Origin: RYN-428 sp035551995
GTDB lineage: Bacteria; Planctomycetota; Phycisphaerae; Tepidisphaerales; Tepidisphaeraceae
Length of the DNA: 64,000 nt
Assembly (NCBI GenBank): GCA_035551995.1
Contig: DASZME010000027.1
Coordinates: forward strand, 55,484-119,483
Reading direction: 5' to 3'
A model generated the notes under the pieces. The model had not been told where the DNA came from. It saw only the letters and a list, made by a program, of their open reading frames with translations, and did not search any database. Each line of letters begins with the position of its first letter. The first letter of the stretch is position 1. The translations under genes were made by a program, and so were the position numbers. Below, in pieces: positions 8,972 through 18,141 of the stretch.

Positions 8972-10708
8972 TCATTTCTTTGAACCGACGAATTCCGATT
9001 CTCGCATTTCGGAGGGCGAGGGGTAATATCCCACGGTATCCCGCGGCATTCCCTTCGGAGCGGCCAACGACGAGATGACATATTCGGGGTAAGCCGAGAT
9101 GCCATGCTCGTGCAGATCCATGCCTTCTTCTTCGCCGGCCTTGGAGATGCGGAGGTGACCCATCGCCGTGAGGATTAGAAAAATGGCCATGGCGACGGAG
9201 AATGTGGCGGCGCAAACCACGAAACTGCCAATGCACTGGGCGATCAGCACCTGCGTTCCGCCGCCGTAGAACAAGCCGGTGAGGATGGTGCTGGGGTCGG
9301 TGGTGGTGGGAGCAAGCTGGCCGCTTCCCGCGGCGGAATACTGGCCGGTGGCGAACAGGCCCAGGGAAATGGTTCCCCAGATGCCGCACAAGCCGTGCAC
9401 CGGCCAAGCGCCGATTGGATCGTCGATCCTCAGGAACTCAAGGAGATCGACGCCGAGGATGACGATGATCCCCGCGATAAAGCCGAGGATGCACGCGCCG
9501 GTCGGGCTGACCCAGTAGCAGGGGCAGGTGATGGCGACCAGTCCGGCCAGGAACCCGTTGGTGATGGCGCCGGCGTCCCATTTGCCAAGGCGGAAGTACA
9601 TTAGGAAGACCGCGCCGAGGCCGCCGGTGCAGGCGGCGAGGGTGGTGTTGGCGGAGATGCGGCCGATGCCGGCGAAGTCCATGGCCGACAGGGTCGAGCC
9701 GGGGTTAAAGCCGTACCAGCCGAACCACAGGAGCAGACCGCCGCAGACCGCGACCGTCAGATCGTGGGGAAGCATCGGGCCGCCGCCGTCGCGCTTGAAC
9801 TTGCGGCCGATTCGAGGCCCAAGGACGATGCCGCCGGCAAGGGCGATCCAGCCGCCGATCGAGTGAACGACCGTCGAGCCGGCGAAGTCGTGGAAGTTCA
9901 TTCCGATGACGGGGAGGAAGTGGGTGAAGCTATCCGTCGAGGCGTTTTGGCCGCCCATGGTCGCCAGGAAACCGTCCGGACCCCATGCCCAGTGTCCGAT
10001 GATCGGATAGATGAACCCGGAGACGCAGACCGAGTAGATGATATCGCCGATGAAAGCGGTACGGCCGATCATGGTGCCTGAGCAAATCGTCGAAGCGCAG
10101 TCGGCGAACGCGAACTGGAAGACCCAGTGAGCCAAAAGCGCCACGCCGGTCGAGCCATAAGTGGTCGCGGCGGTGACGTTCCTCAGGAAGAACCAGTTCT
10201 TCGTGGCGTCGTTCGGATCATGCCAGCCGATGATTCCATTGCCGGCGCCAAACATAAAGGCGTAGCCAAAGGCATAGTACAAGAGTCCGCACAAGCAGGT
10301 GTCGAATACGCACTCGACCAACACGTTCACCGTTTCGCGGGATCGGCAGAATCCCGCTTCGAGCATCGTGAATCCGACCTGCATCGCGAAGACGAGGAAC
10401 GCGGCGATCAGCGTCCAAACCGTGTTCAGCGGATTGACGATGTCGCCGCCTTTGATCAGCGTAAGAGGATCAACCGGGGCGGTCGCCGCCGGCGCCGCCA
10501 CGGCCTGCGCATGAACGGCCGTGCTAAGCATGCCCGGTACGACTTCGACCAGCAGCATGAGTAGGAGTACCAAGCCCAAGCCGATGAATTTTCCGGCTAA
10601 CAACAGTTTCGCATATCGACGCCATTCTGGGTCCCGCATTCGGACCGCCAGTCGGGAAAGCTTCTCAGGTAACGAGAGCTTTTCCAGGCCAGGGACAACA
10701 CGACGCAT
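8972..10708 (-). CDS. amtB: Ammonium transporter AmtB
   Basis: A 578-aa trimeric ammonium channel of the Amt/Rh family. Residues ~38-60 are an extra hydrophobic N-terminal segment after a basic cytosolic stretch, followed by an Ala/Pro linker ending near 80. The 11-helix core starts at VNPLNTVWTLIAAFLVFAMQ. Conduction-site residues are visible: Asp274 and His282 (NFHDFAGSTVVHS) and the second pore His438 (WPVHGLCGIWG). The C-terminal cytosolic tail (GEEEGMDLHEHG) is the part that normally contacts GlnK. AAGGAGCG precedes the ATG. The length exceeds the usual ~430 because of the N-terminal extension and a ~70-residue polar tail. glnK follows, so the pair probably responds to nitrogen limitation. 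Confidence 0.95.
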   Translation of the reverse strand: MRRVVPGLEKLSLPEKLSRLAVRMRDPEWRRYAKLLLAGKFIGLGLVLLLMLLVEVVPGMLSTAVHAQAVAAPAATAPVDPLTLIKGGDIVNPLNTVWTLIAAFLVFAMQVGFTMLEAGFCRSRETVNVLVECVFDTCLCGLLYYAFGYAFMFGAGNGIIGWHDPNDATKNWFFLRNVTAATTYGSTGVALLAHWVFQFAFADCASTICSGTMIGRTAFIGDIIYSVCVSGFIYPIIGHWAWGPDGFLATMGGQNASTDSFTHFLPVIGMNFHDFAGSTVVHSIGGWIALAGGIVLGPRIGRKFKRDGGGPMLPHDLTVAVCGGLLLWFGWYGFNPGSTLSAMDFAGIGRISANTTLAACTGGLGAVFLMYFRLGKWDAGAITNGFLAGLVAITCPCYWVSPTGACILGFIAGIIVILGVDLLEFLRIDDPIGAWPVHGLCGIWGTISLGLFATGQYSAAGSGQLAPTTTDPSTILTGLFYGGGTQVLIAQCIGSFVVCAATFSVAMAIFLILTAMGHLRISKAGEEEGMDLHEHGISAYPEYVISSLAAPKGMPRDTVGYYPSPSEMRESEFVGSKK

Positions 10709-10832
10709 AGCACGCTCCTTTGGGGTAGGTTAACGACCGGCGAGGCCGGATCTCCGGCCGCCGCACAAACGAATCGAAGGAAACGCTGCGCGCACTTCGC
10801 CTGGATGCATCCTGTGACTCTCACCATCAGGT

Positions 10833-10850
10833 AGGCGTGTGTTGTGCCGC
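10833..10850 (-). promoter_or_regulatory. Possible sigma-54 promoter upstream of amtB
   Basis: Read on the minus strand, this site is CGGCAC, five bases, then ACGCC. The invariant GG and GC doublets are 12 bases apart, as required by the TGGCAC-N5-TTGC consensus. The -24 half matches well and the -12 half only in its GC. It would place transcription about 110 bases before amtB. Nitrogen-regulated amtB promoters are commonly sigma-54 dependent. This is a by-eye match with a real chance of coincidence in GC-rich DNA. Confidence 0.3.
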
Positions 10851-11542
10851 GTTCCCCTCAGCCGAGTGGCCCAAAACAAAGGTCATACCACGACCTTTCG
10901 ATGGCTCGCCTCGGTGATTCGTAGAATTGTGCATATAAACTAGGCATGCAAGCGACGCCGCCTCAGTCGCAAAAGAGCATTGGCTTCAAGGGCGGCAGCT
11001 AATCATCATCGTTTTGGCTTGATTTACGGACATCGGCTGGGTCGATCGGCAGGAAAACCAAGGGCGAGAAGGCAAAAGTTCTGCAATATGTGTGGCAGCG
11101 CGCTCATTTGGTTACAGTCGGAGCGCGCGAAGATTCGTCAAAGATAACATACGAGTTATTGCACTTTGCAATGATCCGCGGTCCTGGTTTCAAAATCAGC
11201 TCTCGGCGCGTCTGCTCATTTTTAATGCAAAAATTTTGGGATCGCGCATTCGCTGCCTGTACTGCGCGCACCTTCAGCAGCACTTGATACATGTTCCGAC
11301 TGATCAGGACGGTGACGTGAAAGGATGCCGCCAAGCCACCGTCATCGGTCGCGGAGCGGAATTCGTCAGGCAACGATGTCTGTCGCGGCGTATATTTGAT
11401 CACGACGTCACTGACGTAACTCATTTGGCACGCCAATCGCATTGCCAAAAGCACAAGGGCGCGTGCCGTACGAATAGACGTTGTGGAACTGTTGGCTGAA
11501 GCCCTCGCGTGGCGGCGCCGCTCAACTTTGCGATCCCGTCTT
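10851..11542. other. Long intergenic region between amtB and regulator
   Basis: About 690 bases between the divergent amtB and response-regulator genes. It is less GC-rich than its neighbours. Two overlapping open frames of 116-135 codons (on opposite strands, ~11090-11499) have unconvincing composition and no recognisable motifs. Upstream activator sites would be expected here if amtB is enhancer-driven, but I see no clear inverted binding site. Confidence 0.4.
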
Positions 11543-12955
11543 ATGCCGATGGAGACGAATCTCCCCTATCCGAGTCACTTGCCAGATCCAACCACCATCT
11601 CGCCTCATCCGCCGCGGCCCCGCCCATTGCGCGTTTTGGTCGTTGACGATGAAGCCAATATTCGCATGACGCTGGGCCTTTGCCTTGAAGCCAGCGGCCA
11701 CGAAATCACTTCATGCGCCAACGCCCATCAAGCCATCCAAACCGTCACGGCACATGCGTTCGATCTGATCTTCCTTGACGTGCGCCTGGGCGTGAGCAAT
11801 GGGCTGGACCTCATCCCCGCAATGCTGGCCCACTGCCCCTGGGCGAAGGTCATCGTGATCACCGCCTACGCGTCGGCTGAAACCGCGATGATCGCCATGG
11901 ACCGCGGGGCGGCTGATTATCTTCCCAAACCGTTCACCCCCGCCCAGGTTCAACTGGTCGTGCGCAAAGTCGATCAACAACGAAAGCTGGAGCTAAAACT
12001 TGGCGCCCTTCAGGTGGGCGAACGTTCGGATTGGGCCGACTTTCAGCCGCTCACCACCAGCAGCGAAATGCGCCAAGCCGTCGATCTGGCCCGACGGCTT
12101 GCGACGGGAGACACCACGCTGCTGATTCGCGGCGAACCCGGCTCGGGAAAAGAACGCCTCGCCCGCGCGATCCACGCCTGGAGCCATCGCGACGGCGGCG
12201 CCTGCACGGCTGTCTCCTGTCAGACGACATCCGCCGACTCGCTAAACGCCATTCTCTTCGGCACTGCTCCGATCGGCGCGCCTTCGATCGCGACGATCAA
12301 TCGCGGGGCGGCGGGCCTGTGCGACGGCGGAACGCTGATCCTCAAAGAGATCGGCGCCATCCCCATGACGATCCAGCCCCGGTTGGTCCGCTTGCTGCGC
12401 GACAAGGAATACGAACGCCACGATGATTTCGTTTTGCGGAAATCGGACGTGCGGGTCATCGCCACGACCAGCGAAGACCTCGATCGCTCCGCCGCCCGCG
12501 ATCGGCTCCGCAGCGATTTGCTCCTGGCGGTGAACATCGTGCAGATCGAGCTTCCGCCCCTGCGACAGCGGCTGGAGGACATTCGTCTTCTTGCCGACCA
12601 CTTCCGCGACGCCGCCGCGCGGGCAAGCCATCGAACGATCGGCGGATTTACCGACGACGCGATGGACGTGCTGCTGACCCACCCATGGCCCGGCAACGTG
12701 CGCGAACTGCGCGGCGTGGTGGAAAGAGCGGTTTCACTGTGCGGATCGAGCCGGATCGATCTGGAACACTTGCCGCCCACTATGCTTTGCCGCGGGGAGT
12801 CGGCTCTGGAAAATTTAATGCCGCTCGACGCGCTTGAAGAAATGCATATTCGCCGGGTCCTGGCGACGGCCAAATCCCTCGAAGCCGCCGCCGCCATTCT
12901 CGGCATCGATCCCGCAACCCTCTGGCGAAGGCGAAAACAATATGGGCTCGATTAA
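11543..12955 (+). CDS. NtrC-like response regulator with degenerate AAA+ domain
   Basis: A 470-aa three-domain regulator. The receiver domain (~30-145) has the acid pair Asp35/Asp36, phospho-acceptor Asp79 (FLDVRLG) and Lys129 (LPKPF). The AAA+ domain keeps Walker A (GEPGSGKE, 197-204), but the sigma-54 contact loop GAFTGA is replaced by GAPSIA (245-250) and the Walker B Asp by Lys268 (LILKE). The C-terminus is a Fis-type helix-turn-helix (LEAAAAILGIDPATLWRRRKQYG). Phosphorylation by the downstream kinase is likely. Loss of the loop and Walker B Asp suggests it cannot open sigma-54 promoters in the classical way and may act as a repressor or plain DNA binder. The start is uncertain: ATG 11543, ATG 11549 and GTG 11483 are possible. 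Confidence 0.88.
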   Translation: MPMETNLPYPSHLPDPTTISPHPPRPRPLRVLVVDDEANIRMTLGLCLEASGHEITSCANAHQAIQTVTAHAFDLIFLDVRLGVSNGLDLIPAMLAHCPWAKVIVITAYASAETAMIAMDRGAADYLPKPFTPAQVQLVVRKVDQQRKLELKLGALQVGERSDWADFQPLTTSSEMRQAVDLARRLATGDTTLLIRGEPGSGKERLARAIHAWSHRDGGACTAVSCQTTSADSLNAILFGTAPIGAPSIATINRGAAGLCDGGTLILKEIGAIPMTIQPRLVRLLRDKEYERHDDFVLRKSDVRVIATTSEDLDRSAARDRLRSDLLLAVNIVQIELPPLRQRLEDIRLLADHFRDAAARASHRTIGGFTDDAMDVLLTHPWPGNVRELRGVVERAVSLCGSSRIDLEHLPPTMLCRGESALENLMPLDALEEMHIRRVLATAKSLEAAAAILGIDPATLWRRRKQYGLD

Positions 12956-13096
12956 TCGCGAATTCCAAAGGCCGGGTTAGATCCGAAATTTCCTGGACTA
13001 AACCCCGGGTGTTCGCGTATGGCGGCCAATCATGTCGCGCGTTTCGGATTTCGAGTCGCGGCTATTTGCGTCCTCTTCAAGATACAATGGAATCGA

Positions 13097-14917
13097 ATGA
13101 TCCATCTTTCGACATGGAGTTTGCGCACCAAGCTTTACCTCTATCTCGGCGGACTGCTTTTCATTCTGGTCGTGGTCAGCGCCGTCAGCGCCGTAGTCCT
13201 CACCCATTTCAGCCAGGAGCTTCAACGCCTTCTGCGGGAAAACTATGACAGCGAAGTCTATTGCGATCAGATGATCGACGCGCTCGATCGGCTTGACGCC
13301 TCGGCCCGACAGTTGGCATGGAAGGAAGCCGGCGACCCGATCGACAGCCATGCCCAGCAGAAGCGATTCGGCGAAAACCTTGACCATCAGCTTCACAACG
13401 TCTCGCTGCCGGGCGAGTTGGAAGAAACCCGCCGACTCGTGACCGACTGGCAAAACTACGGGCGCTCGTACGCGGTGATGACGCTCGCAAAGCCAGCCGA
13501 GCGACAGCGGCTTTATGTGCGCGGACTGCTTCCGATGTACCGCGACGCGCGCGTCCACGCCCAGCGGATCGCGACGCTGAACATGCAAAACATGATTTCC
13601 GCCGACGGGCGCGTCCGCCGGCGGATGCTCGACGTGCGCAATGTATTATTGCTTCTCGTGGGAATCGGCGCGCTGTTGGCTTTTGTCGTGCTGGGCGCGG
13701 CCGGCGCGACGGTTTTGCAGCCGTTACGCGAGTTGACCCGCTCGGCAAAGCAAATCGGCGCCGGCGATCTCGATCTCACGGTTCCCGTCCGCGCTCAAGA
13801 CGAACTGGGCGAGTTAGCCGACGCGTTTAACGCGATGGCCGAGCGCCTGCGCGACTACCGCAAGATCGATCACGAACGCCTGCTGCGCGCGCAGGGTACG
13901 ACGCAACTGGCCATCGACAGTTTGCCCGACGCGGTGTTGGTGACGCGCACGCAGGGGAACATCGAGATCGCCAACCGCACCGCCGCCGCCCATTTTCACG
14001 CTGAGCCGGGCAGAAACGTGGCGGACCTCGGGTTCGACTGGCTCATCGCACTGCATCGGCAGGCGTCGCGCGGCGAAAACGACGAGCCGCGCGGGTACGG
14101 ATCGGCGGTTCAGTTGTTCGACGACGGCCACGAGCGGTTTTTCCTTCCCCGCGGCATGCCGATGCTCGACGGGGCCCGCGTCGTGGGCGTCGTGATCATT
14201 CTCGTCGACGTAACCCGTCTGCGCCAGGCGGATGAATTGAAGAGCAGCCTGGTTTCGACGGTAAGCCATGAGCTTCGCACGCCGTTGACGTCGATCCGCA
14301 TGTCGACGCTGATGCTTGCCGAGGAAACGCTGGGGCCCTTGCTTCCCCGCCAGCGAAAGCTGGTCGAAGCGGCTCGCGACGAAACCGAGCGCCTCTACCG
14401 CATTATCGAAAACCTCCTCGACTTCAGCCGCGCCCAGATCGGATCGGCCAAGCTGAGTTTTCAAAAGGTCGCGGTCGCGTCGCTGATCGCCGACGCGTTG
14501 GCGCCGCTGGCGATGGGGTTTGAGGAAAAAGAAATCACCGTCGACGTTCAAATCGGCGCGGACGTATCGGCGTGGGCCGACCGCATCCTGGCGGCCAGCG
14601 TTTTGACCAATCTCCTTTCAAACGCCTTGAAATTCACCCCTGGCCAAGGCAAGGTGCGCATCGACGCCGAGCCGTGCGGCGGCAGGATCGCGATCAGCGT
14701 GAGCGATACTGGGCCGGGAATTCCGCTTGAGCACGCAGACCAACTTTTCAAGCGCTTTTTCCGAGTCCCCGGCGTCGATCGCACGCCGGGCACGGGCCTG
14801 GGCCTCGCCATCGCCCGGCAAATCGTCGAAGCCCACGAAGGAACCCTCACCTATGCCCCCCGGCCCGGCGGAGGTAGCATCTTTCGATTGACGCTTCCCT
14901 CACATGACTCGGATTGA
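13097..14917 (+). CDS. Sensor histidine kinase with KinB-like architecture
   Basis: A 606-aa membrane kinase. A first transmembrane helix (~14-36) is followed by a ~145-residue periplasmic sensor, helical by its Leu/Arg-rich pattern, then a second helix (~183-206). HAMP follows (LQPLRELTRSAKQIGAGD), then a PAS domain (~270-375, AIDSLPDAVLVTRTQGNIEIAN), HisKA with phospho-accepting His391 (STVSHELRTPL) and HATPase_c (NLLSNALKFTPG, SDTGPGIP, GTGLGLAI). This order matches the KinB type that partners NtrC-like regulators such as AlgB. It lies 141 bases after the regulator, so the two presumably form a two-component pair. The signal is unknown. ATG 13097 follows GGAATCGA; an ATG at 13019 would add 26 residues. 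Confidence 0.92.
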   Translation: MIHLSTWSLRTKLYLYLGGLLFILVVVSAVSAVVLTHFSQELQRLLRENYDSEVYCDQMIDALDRLDASARQLAWKEAGDPIDSHAQQKRFGENLDHQLHNVSLPGELEETRRLVTDWQNYGRSYAVMTLAKPAERQRLYVRGLLPMYRDARVHAQRIATLNMQNMISADGRVRRRMLDVRNVLLLLVGIGALLAFVVLGAAGATVLQPLRELTRSAKQIGAGDLDLTVPVRAQDELGELADAFNAMAERLRDYRKIDHERLLRAQGTTQLAIDSLPDAVLVTRTQGNIEIANRTAAAHFHAEPGRNVADLGFDWLIALHRQASRGENDEPRGYGSAVQLFDDGHERFFLPRGMPMLDGARVVGVVIILVDVTRLRQADELKSSLVSTVSHELRTPLTSIRMSTLMLAEETLGPLLPRQRKLVEAARDETERLYRIIENLLDFSRAQIGSAKLSFQKVAVASLIADALAPLAMGFEEKEITVDVQIGADVSAWADRILAASVLTNLLSNALKFTPGQGKVRIDAEPCGGRIAISVSDTGPGIPLEHADQLFKRFFRVPGVDRTPGTGLGLAIARQIVEAHEGTLTYAPRPGGGSIFRLTLPSHDSD

Positions 14918-15908
14918 GGGGCTTCACGCGACGATCGCGGATCATAAAAAAATGCAACCGCCGATCTCGTCAAAATCCTTTCCTGTCGTCCGCCTCTCGG
15001 TGCCTGATGATCGTGATACGATCCTGGCGTTCATCGAGCGCATGGGCTTTAATCCGCGCGATCCGATCACATGGGATGGCCTGCAAATGTTGGCGATGAC
15101 CGCATGGGACGGATGCCGGCTGGTCGGCGCCATCCCGCTTGAGCCGCGCGTTTTGTGCGTCGGGCCGGGGCGGGCGATAACGTCGATTCATGAGACCGTG
15201 GTGGCCGTCGATCCCGCGTATCGCAACGGCGGGCTGGGTTCGGCGATGCAGCGCTCCATCGCCGAGCGACCCCCCGCCGGCGCCCGCATCGTCACCGTTT
15301 TTCGAGAAGAGCCGGCAAGCCCCGCGTATCGCTGGTATCTTAAGAATGGCTTCTCAAAGGCGATTGAGATCAACGCCTGGTTTTGCGAAGAGCCAAACAC
15401 GATCGCCGCCGGCGCCCTGCCTCAAACGTGGGGCGTCGATGATCCGTCCCTTCCGTGGGATCAAGTGGATCGCGTGTGGCGGCGCACATCCGCCGGGCGC
15501 GTCGATCGCGCCACGCGGGGCTTACAGGCATGGCTGGCGGTCCATCCCTATCGACGCCGATATTCGTTTCACATACTCGGCGATTCGCCGAACGGTTTCG
15601 CGCTGTTGGGCGCCGGAGCGATGCACAGCGCTACGATCCGCGCCGATGTGCTGGAGCTGATGCCGACCGAGATCAATCCCACGGCGGTTGAATCGCTCCT
15701 TCGAGCGATCGCCTCTCGCGCCGCTCATGAAGGGTGGCATCCTGTGCGACTTCCTCTTGCCGGTTCAGACTCCATTATTCCCGTCGCCCAATCCCTTCAC
15801 TTTCAACCCGGCCGATCCTTTGACCTGCTGATTCGCCCATTGGGCGATTTCGCGATATCGAATGAAAAGACCGCCGCCTGGCGTTATTCCGGCGTCGATT
15901 ACATTTAG
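14904..15908 (+). CDS. GNAT-family N-acetyltransferase
   Basis: A 334-aa protein whose first half is a GNAT domain: acyl-CoA transfer to an amine, with the pyrophosphate-binding motif seen as VAVDPAYRNGGLGSAMQRSI and the late motif SPAYRWYLKNGFSKAIEINAWF. The second half (DQVDRVWRRTSAGRVDRATRGLQ onward) resembles a second GNAT-like or substrate domain, typical of double-GNAT proteins, but no motif is decisive. The ATG at 14904 overlaps the kinase stop by 14 bases, suggesting co-transcription. An alternative ATG at 14952 would remove 16 poorly conserved residues. The substrate cannot be inferred; the link to the two-component pair is positional only. Confidence 0.75.
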   Translation: MTRIEGLHATIADHKKMQPPISSKSFPVVRLSVPDDRDTILAFIERMGFNPRDPITWDGLQMLAMTAWDGCRLVGAIPLEPRVLCVGPGRAITSIHETVVAVDPAYRNGGLGSAMQRSIAERPPAGARIVTVFREEPASPAYRWYLKNGFSKAIEINAWFCEEPNTIAAGALPQTWGVDDPSLPWDQVDRVWRRTSAGRVDRATRGLQAWLAVHPYRRRYSFHILGDSPNGFALLGAGAMHSATIRADVLELMPTEINPTAVESLLRAIASRAAHEGWHPVRLPLAGSDSIIPVAQSLHFQPGRSFDLLIRPLGDFAISNEKTAAWRYSGVDYI

Positions 15909-15946
15909 CTGGCGGATTTGAACGGAGACGGGAAGCCGAACAAAAA

Positions 15947-15973
15947 CAGCCGGCATCGGGAAGATGCCGGCTG
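15947..15973 (-). terminator. Intrinsic terminator downstream of aroC
   Basis: CAGCCGGCATC and GATGCCGGCTG pair perfectly over 11 bases around a GGGAA loop. On the minus strand the stem is followed by TTTTTG, the classic intrinsic terminator form. It therefore best serves aroC, whose stop is at 16248, about 275 bases upstream in the direction of transcription. On the plus strand it also follows the acetyltransferase gene but without a U-tract. Confidence 0.7.
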
Positions 15974-16247
15974 CGGGCTATGGGTTCCGACCCGTGGGGT
16001 TCAGGGTGTGGGTGGGCCGGAATATGCGGGTAAAATAAATCGCGGGTCGAATCGATTTTCCTCTTTCAAGGCCTCGTTCGGCCCGCGTCTCGTACGGTGT
16101 GGAGATAACAAACACCATGCCCCGGCGTTCGAAAAAATCAAAAAGCGTGCTCCCTTCCTAAACGGGCGATCAAATCGCTCGTCGCTTGCCGGGTAAACGA
16201 CAGGTCGGCGGGTTTGTCGCGACAAGGCCGACAGGATGTGACAACGA
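15974..16247. other. Untranslated tail downstream of aroC
   Basis: About 270 bases between the terminator and the aroC stop. Short frames on both strands have no recognisable product. I see no further hairpin or repeat in it. Confidence 0.4.
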
Positions 16248-17417
16248 TCACATTGGCAACCGGCGGGCAGCGGCCAAGAACGCGGCATAGTTCGCTGTGA
16301 TCTCGGTAACCGAGTCTCCGCCAAACTTTTCCACAAATGCGCGTGCGATCTCAAAAGCGACCACGTTTTCCATCACCACCGACGCGGCGCTAATCGCTGA
16401 AATATCGGATCGCTCCCATCCGGCGTCGCTCGGTTCCTTGGTATTCAGGTCGATACTTCGCAACGGCTTACCCAACGTGCTAATGGGCTTCATGGCGCCG
16501 CGAACGACGACCGGCATGCCATTGGTCATGCCCCCTTCGAGCCCGCCGGCGTTGTTGCTCCCGCGCCGAAAGCCCAGGGCAGGCGTTTCCCTCGCGGCCG
16601 GGTCGTAGAAAATCTCGTCGTGAACGCGCGAGCCCGGCCGGCGGGCCGTTTCAAAACCTAAGCCGATTTCGACCCCCTTGAACGCCTGAATACCGACCAC
16701 CGCCGCCGCGATTCGGCTGTCAAGGCGGCCGTCCCACGTCATGCACGATCCCAGGCCGACCGGACAGCCAAAAATGTGCGCCTCCACGATTCCACCGGCG
16801 GTATCGTGCGCCATCTTCTGCTGATTGATAAATTCCCGCATCTGCTGCCCCGCGACCGGATCGGGGCAGTAGACATCGGATTCTTCGCGCGCGATGAGCA
16901 ACTGCCGCCAATTATCGGAGGTCACGTCAATCTGAGCCGTCGCTTCGCCCACTGACCGCACAAAGCCAAAAACGTCGATGTCGAAATGGCGGAGAAAACA
17001 TCGCGCCAGCGCCCCCGCCGCCACGCGGGCCGCGGTTTCGCGCGCGCTGGCTCGTTCGAGGGTTTCGCGGCAATCGGTCGTCAGCCATTTAATACTCCCG
17101 GCGAGGTCGGCGTGGCCTGGCCTGGGCCGATGCAGTGGCGGAGTCTTGGATAAATCATCCAGCCGGGAGTCCTTGTTGGGAATCAGCATTGTCACCGGCG
17201 AACCGATCGTGCGATCGAGGCGCACGCCGGTAAGAAACTCGGCATGATCCGTCTCGATTTTCTGGCGCCCACCGCGTCCGTAGCCGCCCTGCCGGCGGCG
17301 CAGCTCACCGTCGATAAACTTTTGATCGACGTTTACGCCGGCCGGAAGACCTTCAACCAGAGCGATGAGTCCCTTGCCGTGCGATTCGCCGGCGGTGCGG
17401 TAGGTCAGCGATGCCAT
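16248..17417 (-). CDS. aroC: Chorismate synthase
   Basis: A 389-aa cytosolic enzyme of the shikimate pathway, converting 5-enolpyruvylshikimate-3-phosphate to chorismate with reduced FMN. Visible signatures are TYRTAGESHGKGL at the start, RRRQGGYGRGGRQKIETD (the first family signature), RPRPGHADLAGSIKW, RETLERASARETAARVAAGA and the C-terminal FRRGSNNAGGLEGGMTNGMP. The length is normal for the family. The conserved Asp/His residues of these motifs are all present, so it should be active. It stands alone; no other aro gene lies in the window. A hairpin with a U-tract follows downstream. Confidence 0.97.
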   Translation of the reverse strand: MASLTYRTAGESHGKGLIALVEGLPAGVNVDQKFIDGELRRRQGGYGRGGRQKIETDHAEFLTGVRLDRTIGSPVTMLIPNKDSRLDDLSKTPPLHRPRPGHADLAGSIKWLTTDCRETLERASARETAARVAAGALARCFLRHFDIDVFGFVRSVGEATAQIDVTSDNWRQLLIAREESDVYCPDPVAGQQMREFINQQKMAHDTAGGIVEAHIFGCPVGLGSCMTWDGRLDSRIAAAVVGIQAFKGVEIGLGFETARRPGSRVHDEIFYDPAARETPALGFRRGSNNAGGLEGGMTNGMPVVVRGAMKPISTLGKPLRSIDLNTKEPSDAGWERSDISAISAASVVMENVVAFEIARAFVEKFGGDSVTEITANYAAFLAAARRLPM

Positions 17418-17485
17418 AGTCGAGCGATCTTAGCAGAAACGTCGGTCGATTTCCGCAGTGCGTGGCGTATCATCGCCCACCGTCC

Positions 17486-17629
17486 ATGATGTTCTCGAAG
17501 TGGTTTCTGATCTTTCTATTTGTCCCGGCGGGATTCGTCGCCGGGCTGGCGGCCTTTCTCCGACGCGTGCGTCCCCCCGCCATTCGCCGGCGCGGATTTC
17601 CCGTCCTCCCGCCGCGGCGTCCGCCATGA
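17486..17629 (+). CDS. Possible 47-aa membrane peptide
   Basis: A short frame starting at ATG-ATG (17486 or 17489) encodes one hydrophobic helix (FLIFLFVPAGFVAGLAAF) followed by an Arg/Pro-rich tail (RRVRPPAIRRRGFPVLPPRR). The pattern of a single membrane span with a positive cytosolic tail is plausible for a small membrane protein. There is no obvious ribosome-binding site and no family is recognised. It sits upstream of and divergent from aroC. Confidence 0.25.
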   Translation: MMFSKWFLIFLFVPAGFVAGLAAFLRRVRPPAIRRRGFPVLPPRRPP

Positions 17630-17697
17630 ACGGCATGTGGCGAGAACGTCGTGCCGCACATCAAAAATCCCGAACATTCCGTTTGCCGCGGTCGCGA

Positions 17698-18141
17698 TTA
17701 TTTCTTGCTTTCCGGATGTTGCTTCAAGTATGAGGCAAGGATCTCCGCCGCCATGGCATCGTCGGAGGCTTCGATCACCACCGTCGTATGGTTGGGCGTA
17801 AAATCCGGCTTCTCGATCACGACCGGCTGACTCTTGCCCGCATGCTGGAACGCCAGCAGGTGATCGACAAAACCAAAGACGTAGATTTTCCCATCCTGAT
17901 TCAGCTCGAAAATGGCCGCGCTGGCGACAGGCGGCGGAACCGGAGCGCCCGGGCCGGCCTGTTCGGCCGGCGCCGTCGCGGTATGGCTTGTGATTCCTGC
18001 CGGACCGCCCGGATTCGACGGCGACGGATCAGGGGCCGCCGCCGGCATCGTGGTCGGCGGCCGACTTGTTGCCGTCACTGCCGTATGTTTCGCGCAACCG
18101 GCGAGCAGAACGCCGACGATAACTACGCACGTTCGATTCAT
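17698..18141 (-). CDS. Hypothetical lipoprotein, 147 aa
   Basis: The protein begins MNRTCVVIVGVLLAGC, a signal peptide with a textbook lipobox (LLAGC), so it should be a lipid-anchored envelope protein. The ATG at 18141 is chosen because GAGGAAA lies 6 bases upstream and the lipobox follows at residue 16. Residues ~17-70 are Pro/Ala/Thr-rich linker. Residues ~72-147 form a compact domain (AAIFELNQDGKIYVFGFVDHL, KPDFTPNHTTVVIEASDD). No family name can be given. The gene is read toward aroC but is separated from it by ~280 bases. Confidence 0.75.
   Translation of the reverse strand: MNRTCVVIVGVLLAGCAKHTAVTATSRPPTTMPAAAPDPSPSNPGGPAGITSHTATAPAEQAGPGAPVPPPVASAAIFELNQDGKIYVFGFVDHLLAFQHAGKSQPVVIEKPDFTPNHTTVVIEASDDAMAAEILASYLKQHPESKK

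Noticed and set aside
10944..10961. Second sigma-54-like match on the minus strand (GGCGGCG then TTGCAT)
   Set aside because: The GG and GC doublets are 13 bases apart instead of 12, so it cannot fit the strict spacing of sigma-54 promoters.
11090..11499. Overlapping open frames of 116-135 codons on opposite strands
   Set aside because: No motif, no ribosome-binding site and composition unlike neighbouring genes; likely chance frames in an intergenic region.
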